NCBI GenBank assembly: GCA_032191485.1
Contig: JAVDOI010000041.1
Span: 97,501 to 161,500 of the forward strand
Reading direction: 5' to 3'
From: Leptoclinus maculatus
Taxonomy: Eukaryota; Chordata; Actinopteri; Perciformes; Stichaeidae
DNA: 64,000 nt
Numbering within the stretch: position 1 is the stretch's first letter; every line of letters begins with the position of its first letter. The notes under the pieces were generated by a model, which saw only the letters and a program-made list of their open reading frames with translations, was not told where the DNA came from and searched no databases. This document shows, piece by piece, positions 43,515 through 57,040 of the stretch. The translations under genes and the position numbers were made by a program.

Positions 43515-43584
43515 TTGAATGGGCCCCGGGCCACTTTGTAATTGAAAAGTTGGGCCCCGAGGTCAAAAAGGTTAAGAACCCCTG
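43515..43584. mobile_element. Terminal fragment of a hAT-type element
   Basis: Read on the - strand, CAGGGGTTCTTAACCTTTTTG begins at 43584 and runs on through GGCCCAAC and GGCCCGGGGCCC, a typical hAT end. The next bases, CTCTAAAG, open a module of the tandem array, so the element inserted into the array; its other end is missing. Confidence 0.6.
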
Positions 43585-45068
43585 CTCTAAAGATCTCTAA
43601 GACCTGAATGAGAGAGACACAGAGAGATAGAGGGAGAGGAGTGTGTGTGTGTCTCAGTGCCTCTGTGTGTTTATCAACACTAATGAGCTCATATGAACAC
43701 CTGTGTGAGAGATTAGAGTGAACAGTGATTTTCAACAAAACTACCTGTCAAACATATGCCCTTCATACCAAAACCATGAGACTAATCAATAAAATATGGA
43801 TACCGTGAGAGAGATAAGACTCTGCCAAACGCGGTAAAGTGATTTTTATGTTTGTGGTGTTAAAAATGTGAGCTACAGCGCAAGATACAAAACTGGTACC
43901 GTCTGCTTTCTTTGAGGAATTAGTGGTCAGATTTAACATGGAGTCTAATGGAGCAGTTGGTTGGAGTTCATGTCGCTCTAAGGCTCCCTGAGCCAAATGT
44001 GTAAATCTGTGGGATTCCACAGTCAGTTTTTTACGACAAGGACAAGATTAGCTACTTTTCCATCCAGAAATTATGCATTAAGAGTGAAAATTGTGGAGAC
44101 AGTGGCAAAAGACAAATCTTTTTTTCATAAGAATTTCAAGCTCCTCTTCACTCTAGCGATGACATCACGCACTCTAAGCAGCGCAATACACACCCATTAT
44201 AAAGTCAGAAAAGGACTGAAAAATCATAAAAGTAAAAATGCTACAGTTCAAAAAGTATAAAAGATATCAACAAGCTGAATCATTCAGCAATAGTTAAGGA
44301 TTTTCTCAACATTTGAAAGTTGAAATGGTTTCTGTAGCTGAAAGTATGAGGAAGTTGAAGGATTTGAAAGTTTAAAAAGTTTAAGAGGATTTGAACATTT
44401 TCTCCATAGAAACCCATTCAAAATAAAAATTGCAAAAAGCTTAATAATTCAAAAAGTTTAAAGATTAGAAATATGAAGAGACATAGCACACATGAGCTGA
44501 AAGAGCTGAACATTTTGATAGTTGAACGGTTTCTGTAGCTTAAAAATTGTGGAAGGAGAAGCGTTGCAAAATACGTACGGAAGAAATATAAAAAGAGGAA
44601 CTAGAAAATGCATTTCCTGCTGAAAATGCGTTGGAATGCTGAAAGCTGAAATTAATTGTAAAAAAATTGCTGAAAATTAAGAAATGGGAGACTACCTGTC
44701 TGAAAAATGTTGAAGCCTGAAAGCATTTAAACTGCACTGCTGAAAACCCTTCTAGTTGAAATGTCTAACTATGATGTCTGTAGCTGAAAGTATGAGGAAG
44801 AAGAAGGCTTTGAAAGTTGAAGAAGTTTAATCCATGAGGCTTTTATTTTGAAAGGGTGGGGCTAGGTGGGGGAGAGAGGAGACAGAATCAGAATGTATGA
44901 AACACACAGAGGTTATTAAATGACAGTCTTCATCACAAGCATTTCAGTTAGAATTCATTCTGTGGGGCTTTTATTTTAAAATGGTGTGTCTGTGTGTGTG
45001 TATGTGTGGTGGGGGGGGGGATAAAAAGTCCTCTAAGACCTGAATGACTGTATGAGAGAGAGACACAC

Positions 45069-45101
<33 letters not shown>

Positions 45102-45485
45102 TACAGAGACAGACAAACCGACACAGAGAGAGAGAGAGACAGAGAGAGACAGAAAGAGAGAGAGAGAGACAAACAGACACAGAGAGAGAGAGAGAGACAG
45201 AGAAAGAGAATGTTGAAGGCCGAAAGCATTTAAACTGCACTGCTGAAAACCCTTCTAGTTGAAATGTCTAACTATGGTGTCTGTAGCTGAAAGTATGAGG
45301 AAGAAGAAGGCTTTGAAAGTTCAAGTTTAACAGGATTTGAAGATTTTCTCCATAGACATCCCATTAAATAAAAATAGCTAAAAGCTTAATAATTCAAAGT
45401 TTAAAGATTAAAGATATGGAAAGTCATATCACCTCTCTCCTGAAAGCTGAACAATTTGATATTTGAACGGTTTCTGTAGCTTAAA

Positions 45486-46056
45486 AAAACTGTCAGCAGT
45501 AGTGATATTTGTAGTAGTAGTAGTATTAGAAGTTGTAGTTGTGTTAGAAGTATTATTAGGACTAGAAGTATTAGTAGCATTAGAATAAGTACTAGTTGTA
45601 GCAGTAGTGATATTTGTAGTAGTAGTAGAAGTTGTAGTTGTATTACAAGTATTATTAGGAGTAGAAGTATTAGTAGCATTAGAATAAGTACTAGTTGTAG
45701 CAGTAGTGATATTTGTAGTAGTAGTAGTAGTAGAAGTTGTAGTTGTATTACAAGTATTATTAGGAGTAGAAGTATTAGTAGCATTAGAATAAGTACTAGT
45801 TGTAGCAGTAGTGATATTTGTAGTAGTAGTAGTAGTAGTAGAAGTTGTAGTTGTATTACAAGTATTATTAGGAGTAGAAGTATTAGTAGCATTAGAATAA
45901 GTACTAGTTGTAGCAGTAGTGATATTTGTAGTAGCAGTAGTAGTAGAAGTTGTAGTTGTATTACAAGTATTATTAGGAGTAGAAGTATTAGTAGCATTAG
46001 AATAAGTACTAGTTGTAGCAGTAGTGATATTTGTAGTAGCAGTAGTAGTAGAAGTT
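45486..46056. repeat. ~105-bp higher-order repeat of TAG/TGT trinucleotides
   Basis: Five units, each with GTAGTAG runs, then GTATTATTAGGAGTAGAAG and GCATTAGAATAAGTACTAG. Shorter forms occur at 49555-49730, 50690-50860, 51820-51950 and 56340-56475. Ser/Thr/Asn-rich frames are repeat translations. Confidence 0.9.
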
Positions 46057-46186
46057 AGCATTTCAGTTAGAATTCATTCTGTGGGGCTTTTATTTTAATA
46101 TGGGGTGTGTGTGTGTGGGGGGGGGGGTGTCCTCTAAAGATCTCTAAGACCTGAATGAGAGAGAGACACGGAGAGATAGAGGGAGA

Positions 46187-46217
<31 letters not shown>

Positions 46218-48038
46218 CTCAGTGCCTCTGTGTGTTTATCAACACTAATGAGCTCATATGAACACCTGTGTGAGAGATTAGAGTGAACAGTGATTTTCAA
46301 CAAAACTACCTGTCAAACATATGCCCTTCATACCAAAACCATGAGACTAATCAATAACATATGGATACCGTGAGAGAGATAAGACTCTGCCAAACGCGGT
46401 AAAGTGATTTTTATGTTTGTGGTGTTAAAAATGTGAGCTACAGCGCAAGATACAAAACTGGTACCGTCTGCTTTCTTTGAGGAATTAGTGGTCAGATTTA
46501 ACATGGAGTCTAATGGAGCAGTTGGTTGGAGTTCATGTCGCTCTAAGGCTCCCTGAGCCAAATGTGTAAGTCTGTGGGATTCCACAGTCAGTTTTTTAGG
46601 ACAAGGACAAGATTAGCTACTTTTCCATCCAGAAATTATGCATGAAGAGTGAAAATTGTGGAGTCGGTGGCAAAAGACAAATCTTTTTTTCATAAGAATT
46701 TCAAGCTGCTCTTCACTCTAGCGGTGACATCACACACTCTAAGCAGCGCAATACACACCCATTATAAAGTCAGAAAAGGACTGAAAAATCATTAAAGTAA
46801 AAATGCTACAGTTCAAAAAGTATAAAAGATATCAACAAGCTGAATCATTCAGCAATAGTTAAGGATTTTCTCAACATTTGAAAGTTGAAATGGTTTCTGT
46901 AGCTGAAAGTATGAGGAAGTTGAAGGATTTGAAAGTCTAAGAGGATTTGAACATTTTCTCCATAGAATCCCATTCGAAATAAAAATTGCAAAAAGCTTAA
47001 TAATTAAAAAAGTTTAAAGATTAGAAATATGAAGAGACATAGCACTCATGAGCTGAAAGAGCTGAACATTTTGATAGTTGAACGGTTTCTGTAGCTTAAA
47101 ATATGAGGAAGAAGAAGGCTTTGAAAGTTGAAGAAGTTTAATCCATGAGGCTTTTATTTTGAAAGGGTGGGGCTGGGTGGGGGAGAGAGGAGACAGAATC
47201 AGAATGTATGAAACACACAGAGGTTATTAAATGACAGTCTTCATCACAAGCATTTCAGTTAGAATTCATTCTGTGGGGCTTTTATTTTAAAATGGTGTGT
47301 CTGTGTGTGTGTATGTGTGGTGGGGGGGGGGATAAAAAGTCCTCTAAGACCTCAATGACTGTATGAGAGAGAGACACACAGAGAGAGAGACAGAGACAGA
47401 CACACAGAGAGACAGACAGAGACAGACAAACAGACAGAGAGAGAGAGAATGTTGAAGGCCGAAAGCATTTAAACTGCACTGCTGAAACCCCTTCTAGTTG
47501 AAATGTCTAACTATGGTGTCTGTAGCTGAAAGTATGAGGAAGAAGAAGGCTTTGAAAGTTCAAGTTTAACAGGATTTGAAGATTTTCTCCATAGACATCC
47601 CATTAAATAAAAATAGCTAAAAGCTTAATAATTCAAAGTTTAAAGATTAAAGATATGGAAAGTCATATCACCTCTCTCCTGAAAGCTGAACATTTTGATA
47701 TTTGAACGGTTTCTGTAGCTTAAAAAAACTGTCAGCAGTAGTGATATTTGTAGTCGTAGAAGTTAGCATTTCAGTTAGAATTCATTCTGTGGGGCTTTTA
47801 TTTTGAAATGGGGTGTGGGGGGGGGGGGCAGAAGGGGAGAGGAGACAGGATCATAATCTTAGATAAACACAAACAGGTTGCTAAATGACAGGTTTCATCA
47901 CAAGCATTTCAGTTAGAATTCATTCTGTGGGGCTTTTATTTTAATATGGGGTGTGTGTGTGTGGGGGGGGGGGGGGGGGGGTCCTCTAAAGATCTCTAAG
48001 ACCTGAATGAGAGAGAGACACAGAGAGATAGAGGGAGA

Positions 48039-48110
<72 letters not shown>

Positions 48111-49274
48111 GGGTGGGGGGGAGTCCTCTAAAGATCTCTAAGACCTGAATGAGAGAGAGACACAGAGAGATAGAGGGAGAGCAGTGTGTGTGTGTGTGTG
48201 TGTGTGTGTCTCAGTGCCTCTGTGTGTTTATCAACACTAATGAGCTCATATGAACACCTGTGTGAGAGATTAGAGTGAACAGTGATTTTCATCAAAACTA
48301 CCTGTCAAACATATGCCCTTCATACCAAAACCATGAGACTAATCAATAAAATATGGATACCGTGAGAGAGATAAGACTCTGCCAAACGCGGTAAAGTGAT
48401 TTTTATGTTTGTGGTGTTAAAAATGTGAGCTACAGCGCAAGATACAAAACTGGTACCGTCTGCTTTCTTTGAGGAATTAGTGGTCAGATTTAACATGGAG
48501 TCTAATGGAGCAGTTGGTTGGAGTTCATGTCGCTCTAAGGCTCCCTGAGCCAAATGTGTAAGTCTGTGGGATTCCACAGTCAGTTTTTTAGGACAAGGAC
48601 AAGATTAGCTACTTTTCCATCCAGAAATTATGCATGAAGAGTGAAAATTGTGGAGTCGGTGGCAAAAGACAAATCTTTTTTTCATAAGAATTTCAAGCTG
48701 CTCTTCACTCTAGCGGTGACATCACGCACTCTAAGCTGCGCAATACACACCCATTATAAAGTCAGAAAAGGACTGAAAAATCATAAAAGTAAAAATGCTA
48801 CAGTTCAAAAAGTATAAAAGATATCAACAAGCTGAATCATTCAGCAATAGTTAAGGATTTTCTCAACATTTGAAAGTTGAAATGGTTTCTGTAGCTGAAA
48901 GTATGAGGAAGTTGAAGGATTTGAAAGTTTAAAAAGTTTAAGAGGATTTGAACATTTTCTCCATAGAAACCCATTCAAAATAAAAATTGCAAAAAGCTTA
49001 ATAATTCAAAAAGTTTAAAGATTAGAAATATGAAGAGACATAGCACACATGAGCTGAAAGAGCTGAACATTTTGATAGTTGAACGGTTTCTGTAGCTTAA
49101 AAATTGTGGAAGGAGAAGCGTTGCAAAATACGTACGGAAGAAATATAAAAAGAGGAACTAGAAAATGCATTTCCTGCTGAAAATGCGTTGGAATGCTGAA
49201 AGCTGAAATTAATTTCAAAAACATTGCTGAAAATACAGAAATTGGAGACTATCCGTCTGAAAAATGTTGAAGCC

Positions 49275-51540
49275 CGAAAGCATTTAAACTGCACTGCTGA
49301 AACCCCTTCTAGTTGAAATGTCTAACTATGGTGTCTGTAGCTGAAAGTATGAGGAAGAAGAAGGCTTTGAAAGTTGAAGAAGTTTAACAGGATTTTAGGA
49401 TTTTCTCCATAGATCCCATTAAAAAGAAATTGCAAAAAGCTTAATAATTCAAAAAGTTTAAAGATTACAAATATGAAAAGTCATATCACCTCTCTCCTGA
49501 AAGCTGAACATTTTGATATTTGAACGGTTTCTGTAGCTTAAAAAAATGTCAGTAGTAGTGATATTTGTAGTTGTAGTAGAAGTTGTAGTTGTAGTAGAAG
49601 TATTATTAGTAGTAGAAGTATTAGTAGCATTAGAATAAGTACTAGTAGCAGCAGGAGTGATATTTGTAGTAGTAGTAGTAGTAGTAGTAGTAGAAGTTGT
49701 AGTTGTAGTAGAAGTATTATTAGTAGTAGAAGTATTAGTAATTAGAAGAAGTAGTAGTATCAGTAGTCGTAGTAATAGCTGTAGTAGTGGTCGTAGTATT
49801 TAATATAACAGTAGTAGTAGTAGAAGAAGAAGTAGTAGTAATAGTAATGGCAGTATTTGAAGTAGCAGTAATAGCAGTAGTAGTAGTACTAGTAGCAGTA
49901 GTAGTAGTAGTAGTAATACTAGAAATATTAGCAGCAGTAGTAATAGTTGTCACAGTGTTAGTAAGAGCATTCATTATTTCAACAAAAAAGACTAATTTTG
50001 AGCTTAATGTTTAAATACAGTTAATCCATGAGGCTTTTATTTTGAAAGGGTGGGGCTGGGTGGGGGAGAGAGGAGACATAATCAGAATGTATGAAACACA
50101 CAGAGGTTATTAAATGACAGTCTTCATCACAAGCATTTCAGTTAGAATTCATTCTGTGGGGCTTTTCTTTTAAAATGGTGTGTCTGTGTGTGTGTATGTG
50201 TGGTGGGGGGGGGGGAGTCCTCTAAGACCTGAATGACTGTATGAGAGAGAGACACACAGAGAGAGAGACAGAGACAGACACACAGAGAGACAGACAGAGA
50301 CAGACACACAGAGAGACAGACAGAGACAGACAAACAGACACAGAGAGAGAGAGAGACAGAGAAAGACAGAAAGAGAGAGAGAGAGACAGAGAGAGAGAGA
50401 ATGTTGAAGGCCGAAAGCATTTAAACTGCACTGCTGAAAACCCTTCTAGTTGAAATGTCTAACTATGGTGTCTGTAGCTGAAAGTATGAGGAAGAAGAAG
50501 GCTTTGAAAGTTGAAGAAGTTTAACAGGATTTTAGGATTTTCTCCATAGATCCCATTAAAAAGAAATTGCAAAAAGCTTAATAATTCAAAAAGTTTAAAG
50601 ATTACAAATATGAAAAGTCATATCACCTCTCTCCTGAAAGCTGAACATTTTGATATTTGAACGGTTTCTGTAGCTTAAAAAAATGTCAGTAGTAGTGATA
50701 TTTGTAGTTGTAGTAGAAGTTGTAGTTGTAGTAGAAGTATTATTAGTAGTAGAAGTATTAGTAGCATTAGAATAAGTACTAGTAGCAGCAGGAGTGATAT
50801 TTGTAGTAGTAGTAGTAGTAGTAGTAGAAGTTGTAGTTGTAGTAGAAGTATTATTAGTAGTAGAAGTATTAGTAATTAGAAGAAGTAGTAGTATCAGTAG
50901 TCGTAGTAATAGCTGTAGTAGTGGTCGTAGTATTTAATATAACAGTAGTAGTAGTAGAAGAAGAAGTAGTAGTAATAGTAATGGCAGTATTTGAAGTAGC
51001 AGTAATAGCAGTAGTAGTAGCAGTAGTAGTAGTAGTAGTAATACTAGAAATATTAGCAGCACTAGTAATAGTTGTCACAGTGTTAGTAAGAGCATTCATT
51101 ATTTCAACAAAAAAGACTAATTTTGAGCTTAATGTTTAAATACAGTTAATCCATGAGGCTTTTATTTTGAAAGGGTGGGGCTGGGTGGGGGAGAGAGGAG
51201 ACACAATCAGAATGTATGAAACACACAGAGGTTATTAAATGACAGTCTTCATCACAAGCATTTCAGTTAGAATTCATTCTGTGGGGCTTTTCTTTTAAAA
51301 TGGTGTGTCTGTGTGTGTGTATGTGTGGTGGGGGGGGGAGTCCTCTAAGACCTGAATGACTGTATGAGAGAGAGACACACAGAGAGAGAGACAGAGACAG
51401 ACACACAGAGAGACAGACAGAGACAGACACACAGAGAGACAGACAGAGACAGACAAACAGACACAGAGAGAGAGAGAGACAGAGAAAGACAGAAAGAGAG
51501 AGAGAGAGACAGAGAGAGAGAGAATGTTGAAGGCCGAAAG
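49275..51540. repeat. ~1.13-kb direct tandem duplication within the array
   Basis: The segment from GCATTTAAACTGCACTGCTG near 49280 to the same point near 50417 is repeated almost unchanged to about 51540, including its trinucleotide field and purine tract. It replaces a core module, which explains the 4048-bp gap between the third and fourth cores. Confidence 0.8.
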
Positions 51541-52140
51541 CATTTAAACTGCACTGCTGAAAACCCTTCTAGTTGAAATGTCTAACTATGGTGTCTGTAG
51601 CTGAAAGTATGAGGAAGAAGAAGGCTTTGAAAGTTCAAGTTTAACAGGATTTGAAGATTTTCTCCATCGACATCCCATTAAATAAAAATAGCTAAAAGCT
51701 TAATAATTCAAAGTTTAAAGATTAAAGATATGGAAAGTCATATCACCTCTCTCCTGAAAGCTGAACATTTTGATATTTGAACGGTTTCTGTAGCTTAAAA
51801 AAACTGTCAGCAGTAGTGATATTTGTAGTAGTAGTAGTAGAAGTTGTAGTTGTATTAGAAGTATTATTAGGAGTAGAAGTATTAGTAGCATTAGAATAAG
51901 TACTACTTGTAGCAGTAGTGATATTTGTAGTAGCAGTAGTAGTAGAAGTTAGCATTTCAGTTAGAATTTATTCTATGGGGCTTTTATTTTGAAATGGGAT
52001 GTGGGGGGGGGGGGCAGACGGGGAGAGGAGACAGGATCATAATGTTAGATAAATACAAACAGGTTGCTAAATGACAGGTTTCATCACAAGCATTTCAGTT
52101 AGAATTCATTCTGTGGGGCTTTTATTTTAATATGGGGTGT

Positions 52141-52171
<31 letters not shown>

Positions 52172-55100
52172 TCCTCTAAAGATCTCTAAGACCTGAATGA
52201 GAGAGAGACACAGAGAGATAGAGGGAGAGCAGTGTGTGTGTGTGTGTGTGTGTGTGTCTCAGTGCCTCTGTGTGTTTATCAACACTAATGAGCTCATATG
52301 AACACCTGTGTGAGAGATTAGAGTGAACAGTGATTTTCAACAAAACTACCTGTCAAACATATGCCCTTCATACCAAAACCATGAGACTAATCAATAAAAT
52401 ATGGATACCGTGAGAGAGATAAGACTCTGCCAAACGCGGTAAAGTGATTTTTATGTTTGTGGTGTTAAAAATGTGAGCTACAGCGCAAGATACAAAACTG
52501 GTACCGTCTGCTTTCTTTGAGGAATTAGTGGTCAGATTTAACATGGAGTCTAATGGAGCAGTTGGTTGGAGTTCATGTCGCTCTAAGGCTCCCTGAGCCA
52601 AATGTGTAAGTCTGTGGGATTCCACAGTCAGTTTTTTACGACAAGGACAAGATTAGCTACATTTCCATCCAGAAATTATGCATGAAGAGTGAAAATTGTG
52701 GAGTCGGTGGCAAAAGACAAATCTTTTTTTCATAAGAATTTATAGCTCCTCTTCACTCTAGCGCTGACATCACGCACTCTAAGCAGCGCAATACACACCC
52801 ATTATAAAGTCAGAAAAGGACTGAAAAATCATAAAAGTAAAAATGCTACAGTTCAAAAAGTATAAAAGATATCAACAAGCTGAATCATTCAGCAATAGTT
52901 AAGGATTTTCTCAACATTTGAAAGTTGAAATGGTTTCTGTAGCTGAAAGTATGAGGAAGATGAAGGATTTGAAAGTTTAAAAAGTTTAAGAGGATTTGAA
53001 CATTTTCTCCATAGAAACCCATTCAAAATAAAAATTGCAAAAAGCTTAATAATTCAAAAAGTTTAAAGATTATAAATATGAAGAGACATAGCACACATGA
53101 GCTGAAATAGCTGAACATTTTGATAGTTGAACGGTTTCTGTAGCTTAAAAATTGTGGAAGGAGAAGCGTTGCAAAATACGTACGGAAGAAATATAATAAG
53201 AAGAATAAAGATTCGAAGAACAATACTTGGAATGCTTAAAAGCATTCCAACAACTAGAAAATGCATTTCCTGCTGAAAATGCGTTGGAATGCTGAAAGCT
53301 GAAATTAATTGTAAAAAAATTGCTAAAAATTAAGAAATGGGAGACTACCTGTCTGAAAAATGTTGAAGCCTGAAAGCATTTAAATTGCACTGCTGAAACC
53401 CCTTCTAGTTGAAATGTCTAACTATGATGTCTGTAGCTGAAAGTATGAGGAAGAAGAAGGCTTTGAAAGTTGAAGAAGTTTAATCCATGAGGCTTTTATT
53501 TTGAAAGGGTGGGGCTGGGTGGGGAGAGAGGAGACAGAATCAGAATGCATGAAACACACAGAGGTTATTAAATGACAGTCTTCATCACAAGCATTTCAGT
53601 TAGCATTCATTCTGTGGGGCTTTTATTTTAAAATGGTGTGTCTGTGTGTGTGTATGTGTGGTGGGGGGGGGGGGGGATAAAAAGTCCTCTAAGACCTGAA
53701 TGACTGTATGAGAGAGAGACACACACACAGAGAGAGAGACAGAGACAGACACACACACAGAGAGACAGACAGAGACAGACAAACAGACACAGAGAGAGAG
53801 AGAGAGACAGAGAAAGACAGAAAGAGAGAGAGAGAGACAGAGAGAGAGAATGTTGAAGGCCGAAAGCATTTAAACTGCACTGCTGAAACCCCTTCTAGTT
53901 GAAATGTCTAACTATGGTGTCTGTAGCTGAAAGTATGAGGAAGAAGAAGGCTTTGAAAGTTCAAGTTTAACAGGATTTGAAGATTTTCTCCATAGACATC
54001 CCATTAAATAAAAATAGCTAAAAGCTTAATAATTCAAAGTTTAAAGATTAAAGATATGGAAAGTCATATCCTGAAAGCTGAACAATTTGATATTTGAACG
54101 GTTTCTGTAGCTTAAAAAAACTGTCAGCAGTAGTGATATTTGTAGTAGTAGTAGTAGAAGTTAGCATTTCAAATAGAATTCATTCTGTGGGGCTTTTATT
54201 TTGAAATGAGGTGTGGGGGGGGGGGGGCAGAAGGGGAGAGGAGACAGGATCATAATCTTAGATAAACACAAACAGGTTGCTAAATGACAGGTTTCATCAC
54301 AAGCATTTCAGTTAGAATTCATTCTGTGGGGCTTTTATTTTAATATGGGGTGTGTGTGTGTGTGGGGGGGGGGGGGGAGTCCTCTAAAGATCTCTAAGAC
54401 CTGAATGAGAGAGAGACACAGAGAGATAGAGGGAGAGCAGTGTGTGTGTGTGTGTGTGTGTGTCTCAGTGCCTCTGTGTGTTTATCAACACTAATGAGCT
54501 CATATGAACACCTGTGTGAGAGATTAGAGTGAACAGTGATTTTCAACAAAACTACCTGTCAAACATATGCCCTTCATACCAAAACCATGAGACTAATCAA
54601 TAAAATATGGATACCGTGAGAGAGATAAGACTCTGCCAAACGCGGTAAAGTGATTTTTATGTTTGTGGTGTTAAAAATGTGAGCTACAGCGCAAGATACA
54701 AAACTGGTACCGTCTGCTTTCTTTGAGGAATTAGTGGTCAGATTTAACATGGAGTCTAATGGAGCAGTTGGTTGGAGTTCATGTCGCTCTAAGGCTCCCT
54801 GAGCCAAATGTGTAAGTCTGTGGGATTCCACAGTCAGTTTTTTACGACAAGGACAAGATTAGCTACATTTCCATCCAGAAATTATGCATGAAGAGTGAAA
54901 ATTGTGGAGTCGGTGGCAAAAGACAAATCTTTTTTTCATAAGAATTTATAGCTCCTCTTCACTCTAGCGCTGACATCACGCACTCTAAGCAGCGCAATAC
55001 ACACCCATTATAAAGTCAGAAAAGGACTGAAAAATCATAAAAGTAAAAATGCTACAGTTCAAAAAGTATAAAAGATATCAACAAGCTGAATCATTCAGCA

Positions 55101-56687
55101 ATAGTTAAGGATTTTCTCAACATTTGAAAGTTGAAATGGTTTCTGTAGCTGAAAGTATGAGGAAGATGAAGGATTTGAAAGTTTAAAAAGTTTAAGAGGA
55201 TTTGAACATTTTCTCCATAGAAACCCATTCAAAATAAAAATTGCAAAAAGCTTAATAATTCAAAAAGTTTAAAGATTATAAATATGAAGAGACATAGCAC
55301 ACATGAGCTGAAATAGCTGAACATTTTGATAGTTGAACGGTTTCTGTAGCTTAAAAATTGTGGAAGGAGAAGCGTTGCAAAATACGTACGGAAGAAATAT
55401 AAGAAGAATAAAGATTCGAAGAACAATACTTGGAATGCTTAAAAGCATTCCAACAACTAGAAAATGCATTTCCTGCTGAAAATGCGTTGGAATGCTGAAA
55501 GCTGAAATTAATTGTAAAAAAATTGCTAAAAATTAAGAAATGGGAGACTACCTGTCTGAAAAATGTTGAAGCCTGAAAGCATTTAAACTGCACTGCTGAA
55601 AACCCTTCTAGTTGAAATGTCTAACTATGATGTCTGTAGCTGAAAGTATGAGGAAGAAGAAGGCTTTGAAAGTTGAAGAAGTTTAATCCATGAGGCTTTT
55701 TCATTTTGAAAGGGTGGGGCTGGGTGGGGGAGAGAGGAGACAGAATCAGAATGTATGAAACACACAGAGGTTATTAAATGACAGTCTTCATCACAAGCAT
55801 TTCAGTTAGAATACATTCTGTGGGGCTTTTCTTTTAAAATGGTGTGTCTGTGTGTATGTATGTGTGGTGGGGGGGGGGGGATAAAAAGTCCTCTAAGACC
55901 TCAATGACTGTATGAGAGAGAGACACACACACAGAGAGAGAGACAGAGACAGACACACAGAGAGACAGACAGAGACAGACAAACAGACACAGAGAGAGAG
56001 AGAGACAGAGAAAGACAGAAAGAGAGAGAGAGAGACAGAGAGAGAGAGAATGTTGAAGGCCGAAAGCATTTAAACTGCACTGCTGAAAACCCTTCTAGTT
56101 GAAATGTCTAACTATGGTGTCTGTAGCTGAAAGTATGAGGAAGAAGAAGGCTTTGAAAGTTCAAGTTTAACAGGATTTGAAGATTTTCTCCATCGACATC
56201 CCATTAAATAAAAATAGCTAAAAGCTTAATAATTCAAAGTTTAAAGATTACAAATATGAAAAGTCATATCACCTCTCTCCTGAAAGCTGAACATTTTGAT
56301 ATTTGAACGGTTTCTGTAGCTTAAAAAAACTGTCAGCAGTAGTGATATTTGTAGTAGTAGTAGTAGAAGTTGTAGTTGTATTAGAAGTATTATTAGGAGT
56401 AGAAGTATTAGTAGCATTAGAATAAGTACTACTTGTAGCAGTAGTGATATTTGTAGTAGCAGTAGTAGTAGAAGTTAGCATTTCAGTTAGAATTTATTCT
56501 ATGGGGCTTTTATTTTGAAATGGGATGTGGGGGGGGGGCAGACGGGGAGAGGAGACAGGATCATAATGTTAGATAAATACAAACAGGTTGCTAAATGACA
56601 GGTTTCATCACAAGCATTTCAGTTAGAATTCATTCTGTGGGGCTTTTATTTTAATATGGGGTGTGTGTGTGTGTGTGGGGGGGGGGG

Positions 56688-57000
56688 GGGGGTCCTCTAA
56701 AGATCTCTAAGACCTGAATGAGAGAAAGACACAGAGAGATAGAGGGAGGAGTGTGTGTGTGTGTGGGGGGGGGGTCCTCTAAAGATCTCTAAGACCTGAA
56801 TGAGAGAGAGACACAGAGAGATAGAGGGAGGAGTGTGTGTGTGTGTGGGGGGGGGGGGAGTCCTCTAAAGATCTCTAAGACCTGAATGAGAGAAAGACAC
56901 AGAGAGATAGAGGGAGGAGTGTGTGTGTGTGTGGGGGGGGGGGTCCTCTAAAGATCTCTAAGACCTGAATGAGAGAGAGACACAGAGAGATAGAGGGAGA

Positions 57001-57003
<3 letters not shown>
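56688..57003. repeat. ~84-bp repeat, four units
   Basis: TCCTCTAAAGATCTCTAAGACC ... AGAGGGAGGAG(TG)n(G)n occurs four times starting near 56692, 56774, 56859 and 56943. Two units are seen at 47980-48180. The other cores have one. Confidence 0.88.

Positions 57004-57040
<37 letters not shown>

Noticed and set aside
44948..53902. Ser/Leu-, Arg/Glu-, Thr/Asn- and Ile/Leu-rich frames
   Set aside because: They are translations of (GAGACA)n and (TAG)n tracts, and the repeat is open in several frames on both strands at once.
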